A DNA stretch of 64,000 bases from Raphanus sativus (taxonomy: Eukaryota > Streptophyta > Magnoliopsida > Brassicales > Brassicaceae): assembly GCF_000801105.2 (NCBI RefSeq), contig NC_079516.1:28247043-28311042 (forward strand), in the 5' to 3' direction. The translations under genes and the position numbers were made by a program. Every line of letters begins with the position of its first letter. Positions within the stretch are counted from its first letter, which is position 1. The notes beneath the pieces were generated by a model. It ran no database searches. It was not told where the DNA came from and was given only the letters and a program-made list of their open reading frames with translations. Shown piece by piece: positions 22,239-34,019 of this stretch.

Positions 22239-23190
22239 AGTGAAGTCCAAGGCAGCTTGAAGAACGCCTATAAGGAGTTGATTGAAAGCTAGTGACTGAG
22301 ATTTGACAACAGGGTTGAAGATCAGTGAAGAACAGGAGAGGAAGAAAAAAGGAGCAAGATGACATCAGCGTTAGGTTTTCGTCGAATGTCTGAAGTCAGA
22401 AGAGGTGGAGATTTGTGGGCTTCACTTATTGTTTTGGGCTTCTAACTTCAGTTCTGGGCCAATGAAGTGGGCTTCAGCTGAACTTAGCTCAAGTCATGTG
22501 AGAACTTAAGGAGGTGTGTGCCGTTGACTCAACGAGAGGCAGTTATAACGGCATAACGGCCACTTCATCTTCTCTGTGACTTACCTGAAAGAAACAGAGG
22601 TGAGAGAGAGACGATTCACAGAGAGAGAGATTCAGAAGAGAAAGAGGTCTACCTAGTGCGACTGATCGGAGACTGGAGTTGGCGAATCTCCAGTGACATC
22701 GTGCGTAAGGATCTGATTACCTGGAGTGTATTTCGGAGGTAATATCAACTCGTCTTCTCTGTTGTGTTAAGATCGAGCTTGTGTAACGTTACCATAACTT
22801 TGATCTGAATCTAGTGAATCGTTGAGGGCTCCGCTCCCTCCCCGGACAGTAGGAAACGAAGTCCAGGTGAACAATTTGTGTGTGTGATCTTGCTTTTCGT
22901 TTTCATTCCTGCAAAGTAACAAACGAATCGATCAAATCAACGAATCCAAACAACTATCAAGTAGACGATCTAAAGAACGTAACCAACAGCAAAATGATTT
23001 CGTCTCTCTTATCCATCTATGTGATTCATAATTGAAGAATCTAGCACACGAGACTCCAATCTGTGCTTTGAAATTGAAGCTGCTTGATTGATTTATCTAT
23101 GTTACTAAAAACGGTTATGATCATGTAGACGTTTGGATCTTGTTTCTGTGATGTATGTTTAGCTTTTACGTATTGTGGTTATTTCTTATG
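22239..23190. other. Remainder of Copia LTR and short unassigned flank
   Basis: 22239-22913 is the second half of the split LTR, with CT/GA-rich transcript-leader-like sequence and a TTGTGTAACGTTACC stretch. 22914-23190 has no feature I can name. It may be the 5' region of the L30-like gene that follows the MITE cluster. Confidence 0.5.
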
Positions 23191-23736
23191 GTTAAACCAT
23201 CTCCAGTAGAACACAAAAATTTACACTATATTTCACTTTAAAATAGAGTAACTCTATTATAGAATTGGATTTACTCCAATGGTTCACTCTATAATAGAGT
23301 TACTCTATAAATAGAGTGAATTATAGAGTAGTGTTGTTTTTTCACTCTAAATATAGAGTGAAAATTAACATTAGAGCATCTCCAATCCCATTCTATTTTT
23401 CACTCTAAAATAGAGTTTAGAGTAAAAAAATGTTCCAGTGGTACTCTATTTCTCACTATATAATAGAGTGAAAAATAGGTTTACTCCAAATATATAGTAA
23501 GTTGTTTTTTTTTGTTCATCACTCTATTTTCTACTCTAAAATAGAGTACCATTGGAGTAAACTTCATCTCTATTATAAAGTCACTCTATTTTAGAGTAAA
23601 AAATAGAGTGAACCCTTGGAGATGCTCTTATTCTATAATTCACTCTATTTATAGAGTAACTCTATTATAGAGTGAACCATTGGAGCAAATCCAACTATAT
23701 AATAGAGTTACTCTATTTTAGAGTGAAATATAAAGT
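23190..23736. mobile_element. Palindromic MITE, split by a second MITE
   Basis: The two halves (about 23190-23370 and 23631-23736) are reverse complements of each other: TTTCACTTTAAAATAGAGTA near the left end pairs with ACTCTATTTTAGAGTGAAAT near the right, and both carry TGGTTCACTCTATAATAGAG in opposite orientation. It ends about 5 bp before the ATG of the L30-like fragment. Terminal repeats are imperfect, so limits are approximate. Confidence 0.75.
23374..23627. mobile_element. Inner MITE with TTA target duplication (PIF/Harbinger-like)
   Basis: Termini GAGCATCTCCAA and TTGGAGATGCTC are perfect inverted repeats. TTA flanks both sides (23371-23373 and 23628-23630). The interior is near-palindromic, with CACTCTAAAATAGAGT words. 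A 3-bp TTA duplication and GAGCATCTCC ends fit PIF/Harbinger-type MITEs common in dicots. It is nested inside the related outer MITE. Confidence 0.88.
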
Positions 23737-23740
23737 AAGG

Positions 23741-24093
23741 ATGAGTGGTTTTAGAGCATTCAAAGCTAAAGTGCCCATTGAATGGAGCCAGAGCTTGTAC
23801 ATAACCTTAGTGAGAGGTCTCCCTGGAACAAAGAAGCTTCACAGGCAAACCCTCGAGGCTATGGGACTCCGGAGATGCCACCACACTGTTTTGCACTCCA
23901 ACACTTCTTTCATTAGAGGAATGATTTAACAGGTTTTTTCTCATTTCTCACATTCCTCTCACCAAGCATGATATTATTTAGTGATATCATCTTCTTTTTT
24001 GCAGGTTAAAAGGATGGTAGTTGTTGAAACAGAGGAGATGTTCAAAGCTCGCAAAGAAGCTGAAGCCAACCACAAAGCTCTGCCTCCGCCTGC
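23741..24093 (+). pseudogene. Ribosomal protein L30 (bacterial/organellar uL30 type) fragment
   Basis: The ATG at 23741 opens MSGFRAFKAKVPIEWSQSLY then ITLVRGLPGTKKLHRQTLEA and MGLRRCHHTVLHSN, a clear uL30 protein of the mitochondrial/bacterial type. Exon 1 ends FIRGMI, TAA (23927-23929), CAG and then a GT donor. The stop replaces the codon before the conserved QV. Exon 2 (from about 24006) gives VKRMVVVETEEMFKARKEAE then ANHKALPPP and diverges at about 24093, where antisense SEC12-like sequence begins. One nonsense codon and the lost C-terminus suggest a dead fragment. Confidence 0.85.
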
Positions 24094-24109
24094 CAATGCG
24101 ATGCAGCTC

Positions 24110-24243
24110 CGGGAGGTCCACATAGAAGATTCGCAGCCGTTTTCAGAATTCTCCTTATCCTTATTAATTTTCGATATAAAGTTTTCTTCAGGAATCCATT
24201 CTGCTGCGAAGATCGGGAAGCCGTAAGTCTGCGTATTCGCCAT
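24110..24243 (-). pseudogene. SEC12-like WD40 protein, first-exon fragment
   Basis: On the minus strand the ATG at 24243 gives MANTQTYGFPIFAAEWIPEE then NFISKINKDKE, the N-terminus typical of plant SEC12/STL2P-like proteins. These are ER membrane guanine-nucleotide exchange factors for SAR1 in COPII budding. Sequence identity fades by about 24110, where the frame runs into the antisense of the L30 fragment. The leader upstream is a CCTCCTCCGTGTCT tandem (24245-24285). No WD repeats follow, so this is only a fragment. The family call is from a short stretch. Confidence 0.65.
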
Positions 24244-24285
24244 TGCTCCTCCTCCTCCGTGTCTCCTCCTCCGTGTCTCCTTCGC

Positions 24286-24868
24286 CATTTGTTCTGATTT
24301 TTTTCCGGTTTGTTTAGTTAATTTTAAAACAAGGGTACTAAGGACATTTTGTCTATTAATGAATATCATTTCTGTGACTTTCTTCTCCGGCTGCCTATCG
24401 CTTCATCCTCTAAAAGACAAACTAATTTGATCATTTTCCACTATATATTAATTGAAATGATAGAGAAAGAAAATTAGTCTGTATATCATTCAAAATAGTT
24501 TTTAAAAAACATGTTAGTCAAAATATTTTAACTCATCTACTTTTAAGATGAGTTACTGTAGGTCTCTTTCGCAGAATTTTAAATATAAAACCATTTTATA
24601 TTAATTAAATATTAACTTATTTAAAACTCAGTTTATCCATTATTTAAAAACCCAATTTGCAACAAAATTATTTGATCACACGAAATTAAAATATTAGAAT
24701 ATTTTAAAAGGGAAGATGTATTTCCTTAGGTTATAAAATTTAAATTCCTTTTATTAAATCAATAATAAATATAAATTTGACTTTTTATTTTACTTTTCTG
24801 ATTTTTCTCTTATGTTTAAGTTATCTTTACTTGTGATGATAAGTTGGTGTTTGTCTTGAATATCACTT
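24286..24868. other. AT-rich intergenic sequence
   Basis: No coding, repeat or element termini recognised. It ends at the target site of the LINE fragment. Confidence 0.5.
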
Positions 24869-24885
24869 GCCAATGGAATTAGCTT

Positions 24886-25345
24886 CTTTTTTTTTTTTGG
24901 CATCAAAAGGCTATTCTATTACTCAAACTTGAGGTGGTCTGGGTAACCAGACCGGAATAGAACAACCAAAGTAGCATAATGATCTATGAAAGATACGAGC
25001 GTTCCTAGCTAAAGAATCAGCTATCACATTTTCAGTTCTTGGTACATAGCAGAGCTTGAAGTCTGAGTAGCATAACTTGATCGTATGAATCATCTCCAAT
25101 TCAGTTGAGAAGCTTGGCCATGCTTTCGGTTCCGCCAGCATTGCTATCAGGTTTTTGCAGTCAGTGCCAAATCTCTGACAATCCGACTGTTGTAACATTG
25201 TCTCCATTGCCCATCTCAAAGCTTCCAGTTCCGAGTGTAGAGCTGACTCCCTCCTCCTCAGGTTCCTCATCCCCATTAGCTTTATCGTCCTCCTGCTATC
25301 TTTCCATACCCATCCAAGTCCACTAAACGGATCAGTAGAGGTCCA
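24886..25345 (-). mobile_element. 5'-truncated LINE insertion (RNase H end only)
   Basis: On the minus strand it encodes the C-terminal RNase H-like part of a plant LINE ORF2 (GLGWVWKDSRR, MGMRNLRRRESALHSELEAL, RTENVIADSLARNAR) and a short 3' UTR ending in a poly(A) tail (T-run at 24886-24898 on plus). A 17-bp target duplication GCCAATGGAATTAGCTT flanks it at 24869-24885 and 25346-25362. It is the same subfamily as the LINE at 35218-40462, whose ORF2 end is almost the same. A typical incomplete reverse-transcription product. Confidence 0.95.
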
Positions 25346-25495
25346 GCCAATGGAATTAGCTTTAATGATGAGTTCTTACAAAATTCTATAATTGAGGTCA
25401 TTGATCCGTCTATACCGATTTTTCAGTCTAGTTAATTTCTAGTATTATTTCACTTAAACTCTAAATGTTTGATTATATTTAATGACTGCTATATA

Positions 25496-26375
25496 CAGGG
25501 GCGGAGCCATAGAGGGTGGAGGGGGGTCAGCTGACCCCACCTTATTTATAAAATACAAGTTTTTTTTTCATGAAAAAATATAATGACCCCACCAAATATT
25601 GTAGTTTGACCCCATAAAAATTAAAACAATGAAAACAAAAGCTTGACTTGAACTCATATTTATTCTGATTTTATGTTCATTTATAATTTAAATCCTCTTT
25701 AAATATAATAAAATTATTACAAAATTTTAAAATATTATATAATTATATTATTTTTTAGCAAAACATAAAACTCAGATTTTGAAATAGTCAAAAACTCTTA
25801 CATAGCCTACCTTTTTTTTAAATCAAAGTTAGCCTACCATTTCATTTCTGCTTTTTGTGAGCTAGAAAATAGAAAACATCTTGTATGTTTTTTCTGAAAA
25901 CAAAAAACATCTTGTATGTTCAATTTATTTTATTTTACATTTTTAATTTAATTTTCTATATTTATCTTTGGATTTTATTTAGAATTTTATAAAACATGAA
26001 AGCTACTAATGTACTCACAAGATTTTATGAATTATCTAGTCTTTATAAGATTTTGGAGATTTTTAATTTAATTTTTTAAAATAACTGTGAAAAATCTATA
26101 GATATAAAATTATGAAAATAGTATTACAGAATTATGTCAGTGAATAGTTTTAAAATGATTCTTTTATTTTTTTGTTAAAAACTATTTAAAGATTTTAAAA
26201 ATCCAATCTTAACAAAAACATTTTAAGCTATAGGAAAATACTTTTTGTAAACTTATTTTAACCATCTATAAATAATTATATATCTTTTTTTGATCGGCAA
26301 TTCTTTTATCATTTTTATTAATATATATAGGTTAATGACTCACCCCGGTACAAAAACATTCCGGCTTCGCCACTG
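25496..26375. mobile_element. Non-autonomous hAT element, 8-bp target duplication
   Basis: It starts CAGGGGCGGAGCCA and ends GGCTTCGCCACTG, imperfect inverted termini of the hAT class. GCTATATA is repeated at 25488-25495 and 26376-26383. The 880-bp interior is AT-rich with GACCCCACC / TGACCCCA words near the left end and has no transposase frame. It would depend on a hAT transposase supplied elsewhere. Confidence 0.9.
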
Positions 26376-26434
26376 GCTATATATATTTAGTCTTGATGAT
26401 AGATCCAGATGAACCCGGTGATTATGGTTGACGA

Positions 26435-26840
26435 CACTACAAGAAAACATGTTTTTTGCTACTGCACAATTAGTAGGTAATCAGTAGCTAAATCAAGATT
26501 AGTGACCGATTAGCGACTGATTAAGGCTGTCGTTATAGTGCTCGTCGATAAATAAATCAGTCACTGATCGGTCAGTATTTTGCGACTGATTTGCTACCCA
26601 AAAATCAGTCGTGCAACAGTCACTAAATAGTGGGTAATTTACGACTACGGGAACGACTCTAAAGTGACTACTTTAGTGACCAAATAAACGGTCGTGTTAC
26701 AGTCGCTAAATTTAGTGACTGCGTTGCGACTGATTAGCTACCGAAAACTGACTGAGTTGCAACTAATTAGCCAACCGATGTAGCCACGGTTTGTGACCGA
26801 TTACTTACTGACTTAGCAACTGATAATTAAATGACTACTA
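26435..26840. repeat. Left subterminal repeat region of the complete CACTA element
   Basis: Multiple direct and inverted copies of TCAGTAGCTA, TTAGCGACTGA and TTTAGTGACTG. These are the presumed binding sites for the TNP1/TnpA protein. Confidence 0.85.
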
Positions 26841-27135
26841 CAAACATATATTTGTTATTTGCATATTTATCCATTTCGTTTTTTTTGTGGGATTAAAAGT
26901 TTATACATAAAATTTAAACATACAAAATGAAAAAACTGAAAGTGATAAACGTTTTTAACATAACATAAGAGGTACCAAAAATATACATTGGATCACTTGA
27001 GTTGTTTCCTTCCAAAAAGATACATAAGATCAGAAAACAACTCCAACACTTGAGTTGTTTTATGCTCAAGATACCAAAACACCATAACTCAAGTTAACAC
27101 CATAACAACACCATAACCAAAACACAACTTAGCTT

Positions 27136-29439
27136 CTACTGATTAGTAGAAGCTGGAGATGATGCTGATTCAGAGACAATGAAAGCAAGGTACCTTGGGT
27201 CAGTTGAAAGCATATACTTCTGCATAGTGATGAACTCGGCCATCTTAGACTGGTTAGCAGCTTCAACCCTAGCACGGTCTTCCTCAGCCTTGGCAATAAG
27301 AACAGCTTGTTCTTCTATCTTGCGTTCAGCTTCTTCAAGCTTCCTTTGCATGTGCAGGAAAGAAGCAGAGCTGCTGGGATCATTTCTTTTCCGCTTAAGC
27401 TTCTTCTTGAGGCTTCCAATACCAAAAAGATCTCCTCTGTCATTGCAGAAAGTTGACTACAACAAAGAAAAAAATATGTCAGTCCTCACCAATCAATTTC
27501 CAAGCTGGAAAACATTAGCTAAAGTCTAAATGCAAAAGACTGGATTTTTTTTAAAGAAAAAACACTAGACCTGAATAAAGAGATCGTTGTCCTCTTCTAC
27601 TGATAGCAGTGGCTGGCGGTCATCTGAGATTTCAGTGCTATCAAGGTTAGCCAACTTCTCTTCCTTATTCTTTTTGTAAGCCTCAATAACCTTTTCTGCT
27701 TTGAAATCGACATAGGTTCCATCTTTTTTTGTATGAGCCTTGATGAATACTTCACCAAAAGTCGCAGGTCTTCCCAACTCAGCTGTCTGAAATGAAATGC
27801 AAGAAAGACATAATGAGTGAAGTGTTACTGCTTATGAGACAAAAAAAACGAGACAAAGAAAATGAGACAGAGAAAATGGGACTAACCAGCTCCTGTTCAA
27901 TTTGCATATATGACTTCTGCCCTGAGTTATGCTTGGCAATACCAAAACCATTACGGTCAGACTTTCGAGCCTTTGATGCCTTTTTGCTCTTATCCACTGC
28001 TGCAGCAGTGTCCCAATAGGTAGTCATTTGCTTCCAGAGTGTATCTCCTATCCAATTCGGTTGCTTTTGAGATGTCCTTACATCACTGACCATACCCTTC
28101 ATTTGAAGCTGACAAATGGCTTCAAAGTGTTCTTGAACAAGACCGGTTAGCATGGGATTCCATGTGTGTGATTTCTACAAAATAACAGAGAAAATGTGTT
28201 AGTCTAAAGAAAAGAAAGAAATATAAATCGCATGTCAAACAAAAAGCTATGTATACATAATAATCATCACAAAATAAAGGACTATAGATAGAGAAGGTAC
28301 CGCAAATTCAACAAAGTATCCTTCTTGTCTGTCTCTAGGCACACAGGTCCAACTATAGAATGGCTTATTAAATTTCTTTTTCATGATCTTTGATATCTTA
28401 CGGGCCAAGCTGGACTTGTCATAGCCAAACCTGCAACACAAGAGGAAAAAGAACAGAACTCGCAATCAGCAAACTCAAACTTAATGTCTCCATGATGTTA
28501 ATATCAGCAAACGCAAACTCAAACACCAAGCTGGACTTAATGTCGCAATCAGCAAACTCAAACTTAAGAACAGAACAGACAAGCTTCTTCCTTTATTTTG
28601 ATCACAACAGACAAGCTTCTTCCTTAATCTAACTAGTATAACCAGTGTAAAATCTTCACAACAGAACAGAAAAAATATAAGAAAAACCTTCAGTTTCTTT
28701 GTTTTGAAATGAAAAGCTTCTTCCTTTATCAAAACTAAACTCACACACAGACATAAAGAATCTTAGAGTAAACTCACACACAGGAAGGTTCTTAAACTAA
28801 AGTCACACACAGACATTAACAATCTTAAACTAAAGTCAATGTAGAGAAACCATACCATGTTGTACCAGGCTCTAGGTTGCGAGACAGGACCGTTGTGTAC
28901 TCCTCTCGGCCTGGTTGGGCTAGCATCGAGTTTATTAAACCCATCACGTCCTCCGAGAGATAGGGTTCAACTAAAGCTTCGAACTCATCTTCATGAAGTG
29001 GAGACGGTGGAGATTGTGCTTCTGAACTGTGACGCGATGGAGCTCCATGAAGTGGAGACGATGGAGATTGTTCAAGTGGAGGAGATGGAGATTGTGTCTG
29101 CCCAGGTTGAGGATTTGAATGAGCTTCACCGCCAGAAGATTGAGGAACTCGAGTTTGAGGCACCGGAGTAGATCGAGAAGGTGGAAACGAGGAGTTTGGA
29201 AAGAGTTGCCTCGGAGGTGGATAATCCCTAACCGACGGCGCCGGATTGTTGTTAGGGAGAACCGCCCGTGGAAGAGTCGACGTCGTCGCCGGATTGTGGT
29301 TGGGGAGAACCGCCGGTGGAAGATTCGACGGAGAAGCCCTAGGGACGAAGTCATACTGAGCCGGTAATGGTCTTGGGGTTCTATTAATCGATGATTTAGG
29401 TGCCACGACGACGCGTTTCCTCTTTCCAAGCATCGCCAT
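27136..29439 (-). CDS. CACTA TNP1/TnpA-like protein, five exons, intact
   Basis: Exons (minus): 29439-28856, 28430-28301, 28174-27887, 27786-27571 and 27456-27136, all with GT-AG introns and matching phases, for about 512 residues. The ATG at 29439 gives MAMLGKRKRVVV (a second ATG at 29433 is possible), then a Pro-rich region, the plant Ptta/En/Spm transposase region (SSLARKISKIMKKKFNKPF, WIGDTLWKQMTTYWDT, SGQKSYMQIEQEL) and a C-terminal coiled coil (LEEAERKIEEQAVLIAKAEE) ending SPASTNQ. In this class such proteins bind the subterminal repeats and cooperate with TNP2. No stop or frameshift was found. Confidence 0.88.
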
Positions 29440-29972
29440 AGTTGATCGGTGGTTGCTTTGGCAGAATCGCCGGTGTGAGAGGTTGATATCGAGAGATATA
29501 GAATAGAGATAAACGAGATGATGATTAGATTAGGGTTAAGTTGTCAAACGCAGGCGTTTAAGGGGAGTAATGGGCTTAAAATTTGGGTTTGGCGGTTCTA
29601 AAATATTTTGGGTTTTGGGATTAGGCGGGGTTAGCAAATATTTTGGGTTTAGGCGGGGTTAGTTAATTAATTTTTAAAAAATAATTACACACCCATAAGA
29701 TTTATGTTTTAATTAGTAGCAAAATACAATTTTAAAAAAATACATTTGGGTTTTTTTTTTGATCAAAAGAAAATACATTTGGGTTTATGCTTTATTTATT
29801 TGCTAAAACTAGGTAGATTTTAATTAGTAGATAATTACAATTAAAAATAAAATTACACTTCCATAAGATCAAAGTTTCAATAATATATCATCATACCAAA
29901 AAAAAATATATCATTACATATTGCCTCAAATAATATATAAAAAAACACATATTCATAAGATTAAGAGATTTC

Positions 29973-32900
29973 TTATTCCTCTTCATCATCATCGGGTGAC
30001 GATAAATTACATTGGAATTCGTCATTTGGTTCTCCATCTGCCACCTCGAAATCGAGATTTATTGGTTCTTCTCGATCATGTGCCAAATGCTCAAATTCTA
30101 GGTTTTCAATTGTAGTCAAAGAAACAGCATCATAGTTTTCTTGTTGTAACGTCACCGAGGCTACGTCTTCATATTCTCCAGGAATGATTAATCTTCTCGG
30201 ATTCACTTTTAGAACATTGAGCCATAGCTTCTTTGGTTTTTTTACATACGGATACGGGATATAACAAACTTGTTCTGCTTGTGATGCTGTGCAATATCAT
30301 ATATCAATAAACATATATACAAATTAATGATATCAATCTATATATATATAAAAAATATGTACCTAGAATAAAGGGGTCATATTTGTCGTATTTTCTTGAT
30401 GAAAGCACATCAATGATACCGGCATTGCTCCGCCGGGTGCCTCTACCAAGAACAGGGTCATACCACTTACACTTAAAAAGTGTGATTCTCAAATCGACTG
30501 CCCCCTCATACTCGATTTGTATGATATCAGTTAAGATTCCGTAGTAATGTGCTTCATCAGTTACATTTGTATAACTCTCCCCTTTAACACATACTCCATA
30601 GTTACAAGTCTTTCTTCCCTCACCATGCTTCTGCGTATGAAACACAAAACCTTTTGTGAAATAGATAGGCCATGTTTTAGCTTTATTCACTGGTTCATTC
30701 GCCATATCTTTAACCCAAAGAGGAAAATGATGTGTGTTGCTCCAGTAGCTAACCTATATAAATAAATTTACATGTAAATAAATATATATATATATCAATA
30801 TAAAGAACGAAAAAACACTACCGTTCATCTATAATTATTAAGACATACATAATCTTTCACCCATATATGATATTCATCGGCTCTTCTCGCAGAGAGTTCA
30901 TTTTCCGAGATGTCTGGATATTTTGCACTGATATAATCTCCGAACATCCTATATTAGACGAACAAATAAATATGAAATATCAAAGTAGGATATATAAAAA
31001 AAAACATAAGGTTAAGAATTGTCAAATTATATACCTCTCAAATGGCTGAAAATAATTACAATTTCGCAAAACATATGAATGTGCGCATCGATAATCTTTT
31101 TCAGATAGCCGTAGTTCTTGCATTTCCCCACTTGGACGACCTATATGAGTAAATATATCAGGAACTCCTTCGACATGATATACAGGGACTTGACCTTCAT
31201 CAAATCTTGTGAACCTGCCCAAATGAAGAAAATATAACATGTTAGAAATAAGAAAAAGTTAACATGTGAATCATATATATATGTATTTACGTTGATTTCG
31301 TTTGTATATTGTCAGCAAAGTAGTGCTCTGAGAAAAAAGTTATCTCCTGATTGATATATGCTTCAACTATCGATCCTGCCGCATATCTTTTGTTCTTTGC
31401 AGTTGCTTTCAACTTTTTGAAATTCCGTTCAAAATAATACATCCACTTGTATTGCACGGGCCCCCCTAGTTCAGCTTCATATGGGAGATGTATAGGCAAG
31501 TGTTGCATCACGTCGAAAAATGATGGTGGAAAGATCTTTTCCAAATTGCAGATTATCAAAACTATGTTCTCTTTAAGTTTATTAAGCCGACTTTTTTGCA
31601 AAGTTCTGGAGCAAAGGTCACGGAAAAATAAACCAACCCCTACAATATAAATACAAACTGCAGATTGTGAGTACAACACATATTATCAACACATATTTTT
31701 GAAGATTTCATAAACAAAAAAAAAATACTACCTGATAACGCAAGATGGACGTTTTGGACGAGGAGATTTGCAAATATAAATGGAAGTAGCCTCTCCATAA
31801 AAACATGACAGTCATGACTCTTCATGCCTGAAAACTTTCCATTCTCATGATCAACCCACTTAGCTAGGTCCGAAGCATAACCGTCTGGGAATTTAATCGA
31901 ATGTTTCACACATTCCAATAAACTTGTTCTTGCGGTCTTGTCCAATGTGTACGGAGGGAAAGGAGCCTTCCCATTGCTATCAACATGTAAATGTTCCCTA
32001 TCACAGAAAAATACTATATCCAATCTTGACTTGATGGTGTCTTTCGACTTACCCTTCACATTCATAAGAGTATTGATGATGTTGTCAAAAAAATTCTTCT
32101 CAATATGCATCACATCAATATTATGTCGAAGAGTAAGGTCCCTCCAGTACGGCAGTTCCCAGAATATGCTTTCCTTGTGCCAATTATGGGTTTTTCCATA
32201 TCCAGGTTTCTTCTTGTCGTGACCATTTCCACCACACTTGGATGTTTTTGGTGGACTGACATCACTTAACCGCTCCGAATAAACTTGCTCACCAGTCAAA
32301 GATTCAGGTGGAAAATCATTAACAGCGTGTTTTCCCTTCACGAAATCCCTTTTATTCTTCCTCAGTGGATGGTCATGAGGAAGAAATGTTCGATGACAAT
32401 CAAACCAACAAGTCTTTCTTCCATTAGGTAGATAAAAAGCCTTAATATCTTCCATGCAAATTGGACAAGACAACTTACCATGGGTCGTCCATCCTGATAG
32501 CATGCCGTATGCCGGAAAGTCGCTTATCGTCCAGAGAAGCACAGCTTTAAGATTGAAATTTTGATTCAAGGAGACATCATATGCTTCAACTCTAGTAGAC
32601 CACAGATCTTTCAACTCCGCAATCAGAGGTTTAAGGAAGATATCTAGACTAGCTCGCGGATGATTCGGTCCAGAATTCAAAATTGTCAAAAACAGGTATT
32701 CTGTATTCATGCACATACCAGGGGGTAGATTATATGGAGTCAAGATCACTGGCCACAACGAATGATTATTAGACATTCCGAATGGATTGAAGCCATCTGT
32801 ACATAAGCCAAGATAAACATTACGAGGTTCTTCTGCAAAACGGGGATGTAGATCTTGAAAGTTTTTCCACTCTGCCGCATCTGACGGATGACACATTTCA

Positions 32901-33850
32901 CCCTCCTTTGCTTGGTGCTCTGCATGCCATCTCATTGCTGATGCAGTCTTCTTACTCTGGTACATTCTCTTTAATCTGTCAGCAATAGGTAGATACCACA
33001 TACGACTATATGCTACTTTCGTTCTACGCCGTTCATTTCTAGGCTTCCATCTTGGTGCATCACAAAATTGACATTCATCCCATTTTTCATCCTCTTTCCA
33101 GAAGATCATACAATTGTTAACACAAACATCAATTGTATAGTATGGGATGCCCAAATTGCGCATCAACCTTTCTGTCTCGTAATGTGAAGCAGTTGATTGG
33201 TTTCCGGCTGGTAAATAGTCTGTTAACATTTGGCATACCGAATCCACACACTTTTCACTCATATTATAATCTGTCTTATTTTGCAGAACTCGAGCAGCTA
33301 AGGATAACTGCGAGTGACCTTCATGACAACCATCATACAAAGGATTTTTGGCTCCTTCTAACAAGTCATAGAATTTTTGTGAATGGTTGGAAACCGGATC
33401 TACGACATTTTGATAATTATCATCATGTTGATAATTATCATAAGTCACATTATCACAAAATGCATCATTCACCATTTCCACATATCTATCTTGTACTAAA
33501 TTACCACCTTCTCCGCTACCACTTAAATGCGTAGGATCAACATAACTCGTTCCTAATCTCATATCTATTTCTTTTCCGTGGTTGTACCAAACATAATAAT
33601 CTTCCATAAATCCTCTACTATATATATGTCTCAAGATTTTTTGCCCCGGGAGAAATTTTTCGTTTTTGCAAATACTGCAAGGACAAAAGAACTTACCGCC
33701 ATTGTTCTGCATTAATTCCTGACTATTTGCAAATGTCATGAATTCTTCTACCCCCGCGACAAACTCTCTCGAGAAATTTTCCGTTTCTTCATCGATCCTC
33801 TTGTACATCCGATCACGAAAATTAGTATAGTTGTTGTAATTGCCCGTCAT
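29973..33850 (-). CDS. CACTA transposase TNP2, six exons, intact
   Basis: Exons (minus): 33850-31732, 31639-31291, 31214-31035, 30948-30849, 30753-30363 and 30286-29973. Phases join correctly and total about 1,150 residues. Domains in order: transposase-associated N-terminus with a zinc-type FFCPCSICKN; TNP2 core (RMWYLPIADRLKRMYQSKKT, CTDGFNPFGMSNNHSLWPVI, LSCPICMED, NIDVMHIEKNFFDNIINTLM); DUF4218 (KIFPPSFFDVMQHLPIHLPY, GGPVQYKWMYYFER); and DUF4216 (YFTKGFVFHTQKHG, NYGVCVKG, LFKCKWYDP) with an acidic tail. It is the catalytic transposase of CACTA elements. No disruption was seen; the start ATG follows an AT-rich leader. Confidence 0.9.
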
Positions 33851-34019
33851 TGTACTTCACGATTTTCTTTCCTTTTTTTGGTTAATCTTTTTTTTTTGTT
33901 AGTCAAGATTTTTTTTGTTAATTTTGAAAAACGTTTTTTTTTTCAAAATCTTGTAAAACGTTTAAGAAGATTTTTTCTACGGGTGACGAGTTACAAAAGT
34001 TGTGGGTTTTGCTTCTATA

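Larger units (their letters stand above)
17318..22913 (+). repeat. 3' LTR of the truncated Copia, split by a CACTA-like element
   Basis: A purine-rich tract (GAGGTGGAG) ends at 17317, and the LTR would begin TGTATGTGGGG at 17318. It runs to 17593, is interrupted, and resumes at about 22239. It ends near 22913 (CATTCCTGCA) after a U5-like stretch with CTCCGCTCCCTCCCCGGACA. The joined length is about 950 bp. The 5' partner is not in the window, so start and end rest on TG..CA ends and position only. Confidence 0.65.

Noticed and set aside
17591..22241. 3-bp target duplication for the CACTA-like element
   Set aside because: Flanks read CGA and AGT, and shifting by a base does not restore a match, so it is not claimed.
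31938..33534. Plus-strand ORFs opposite TNP2
   Set aside because: They are shadows of the well-supported minus-strand exons, without recognisable domains.
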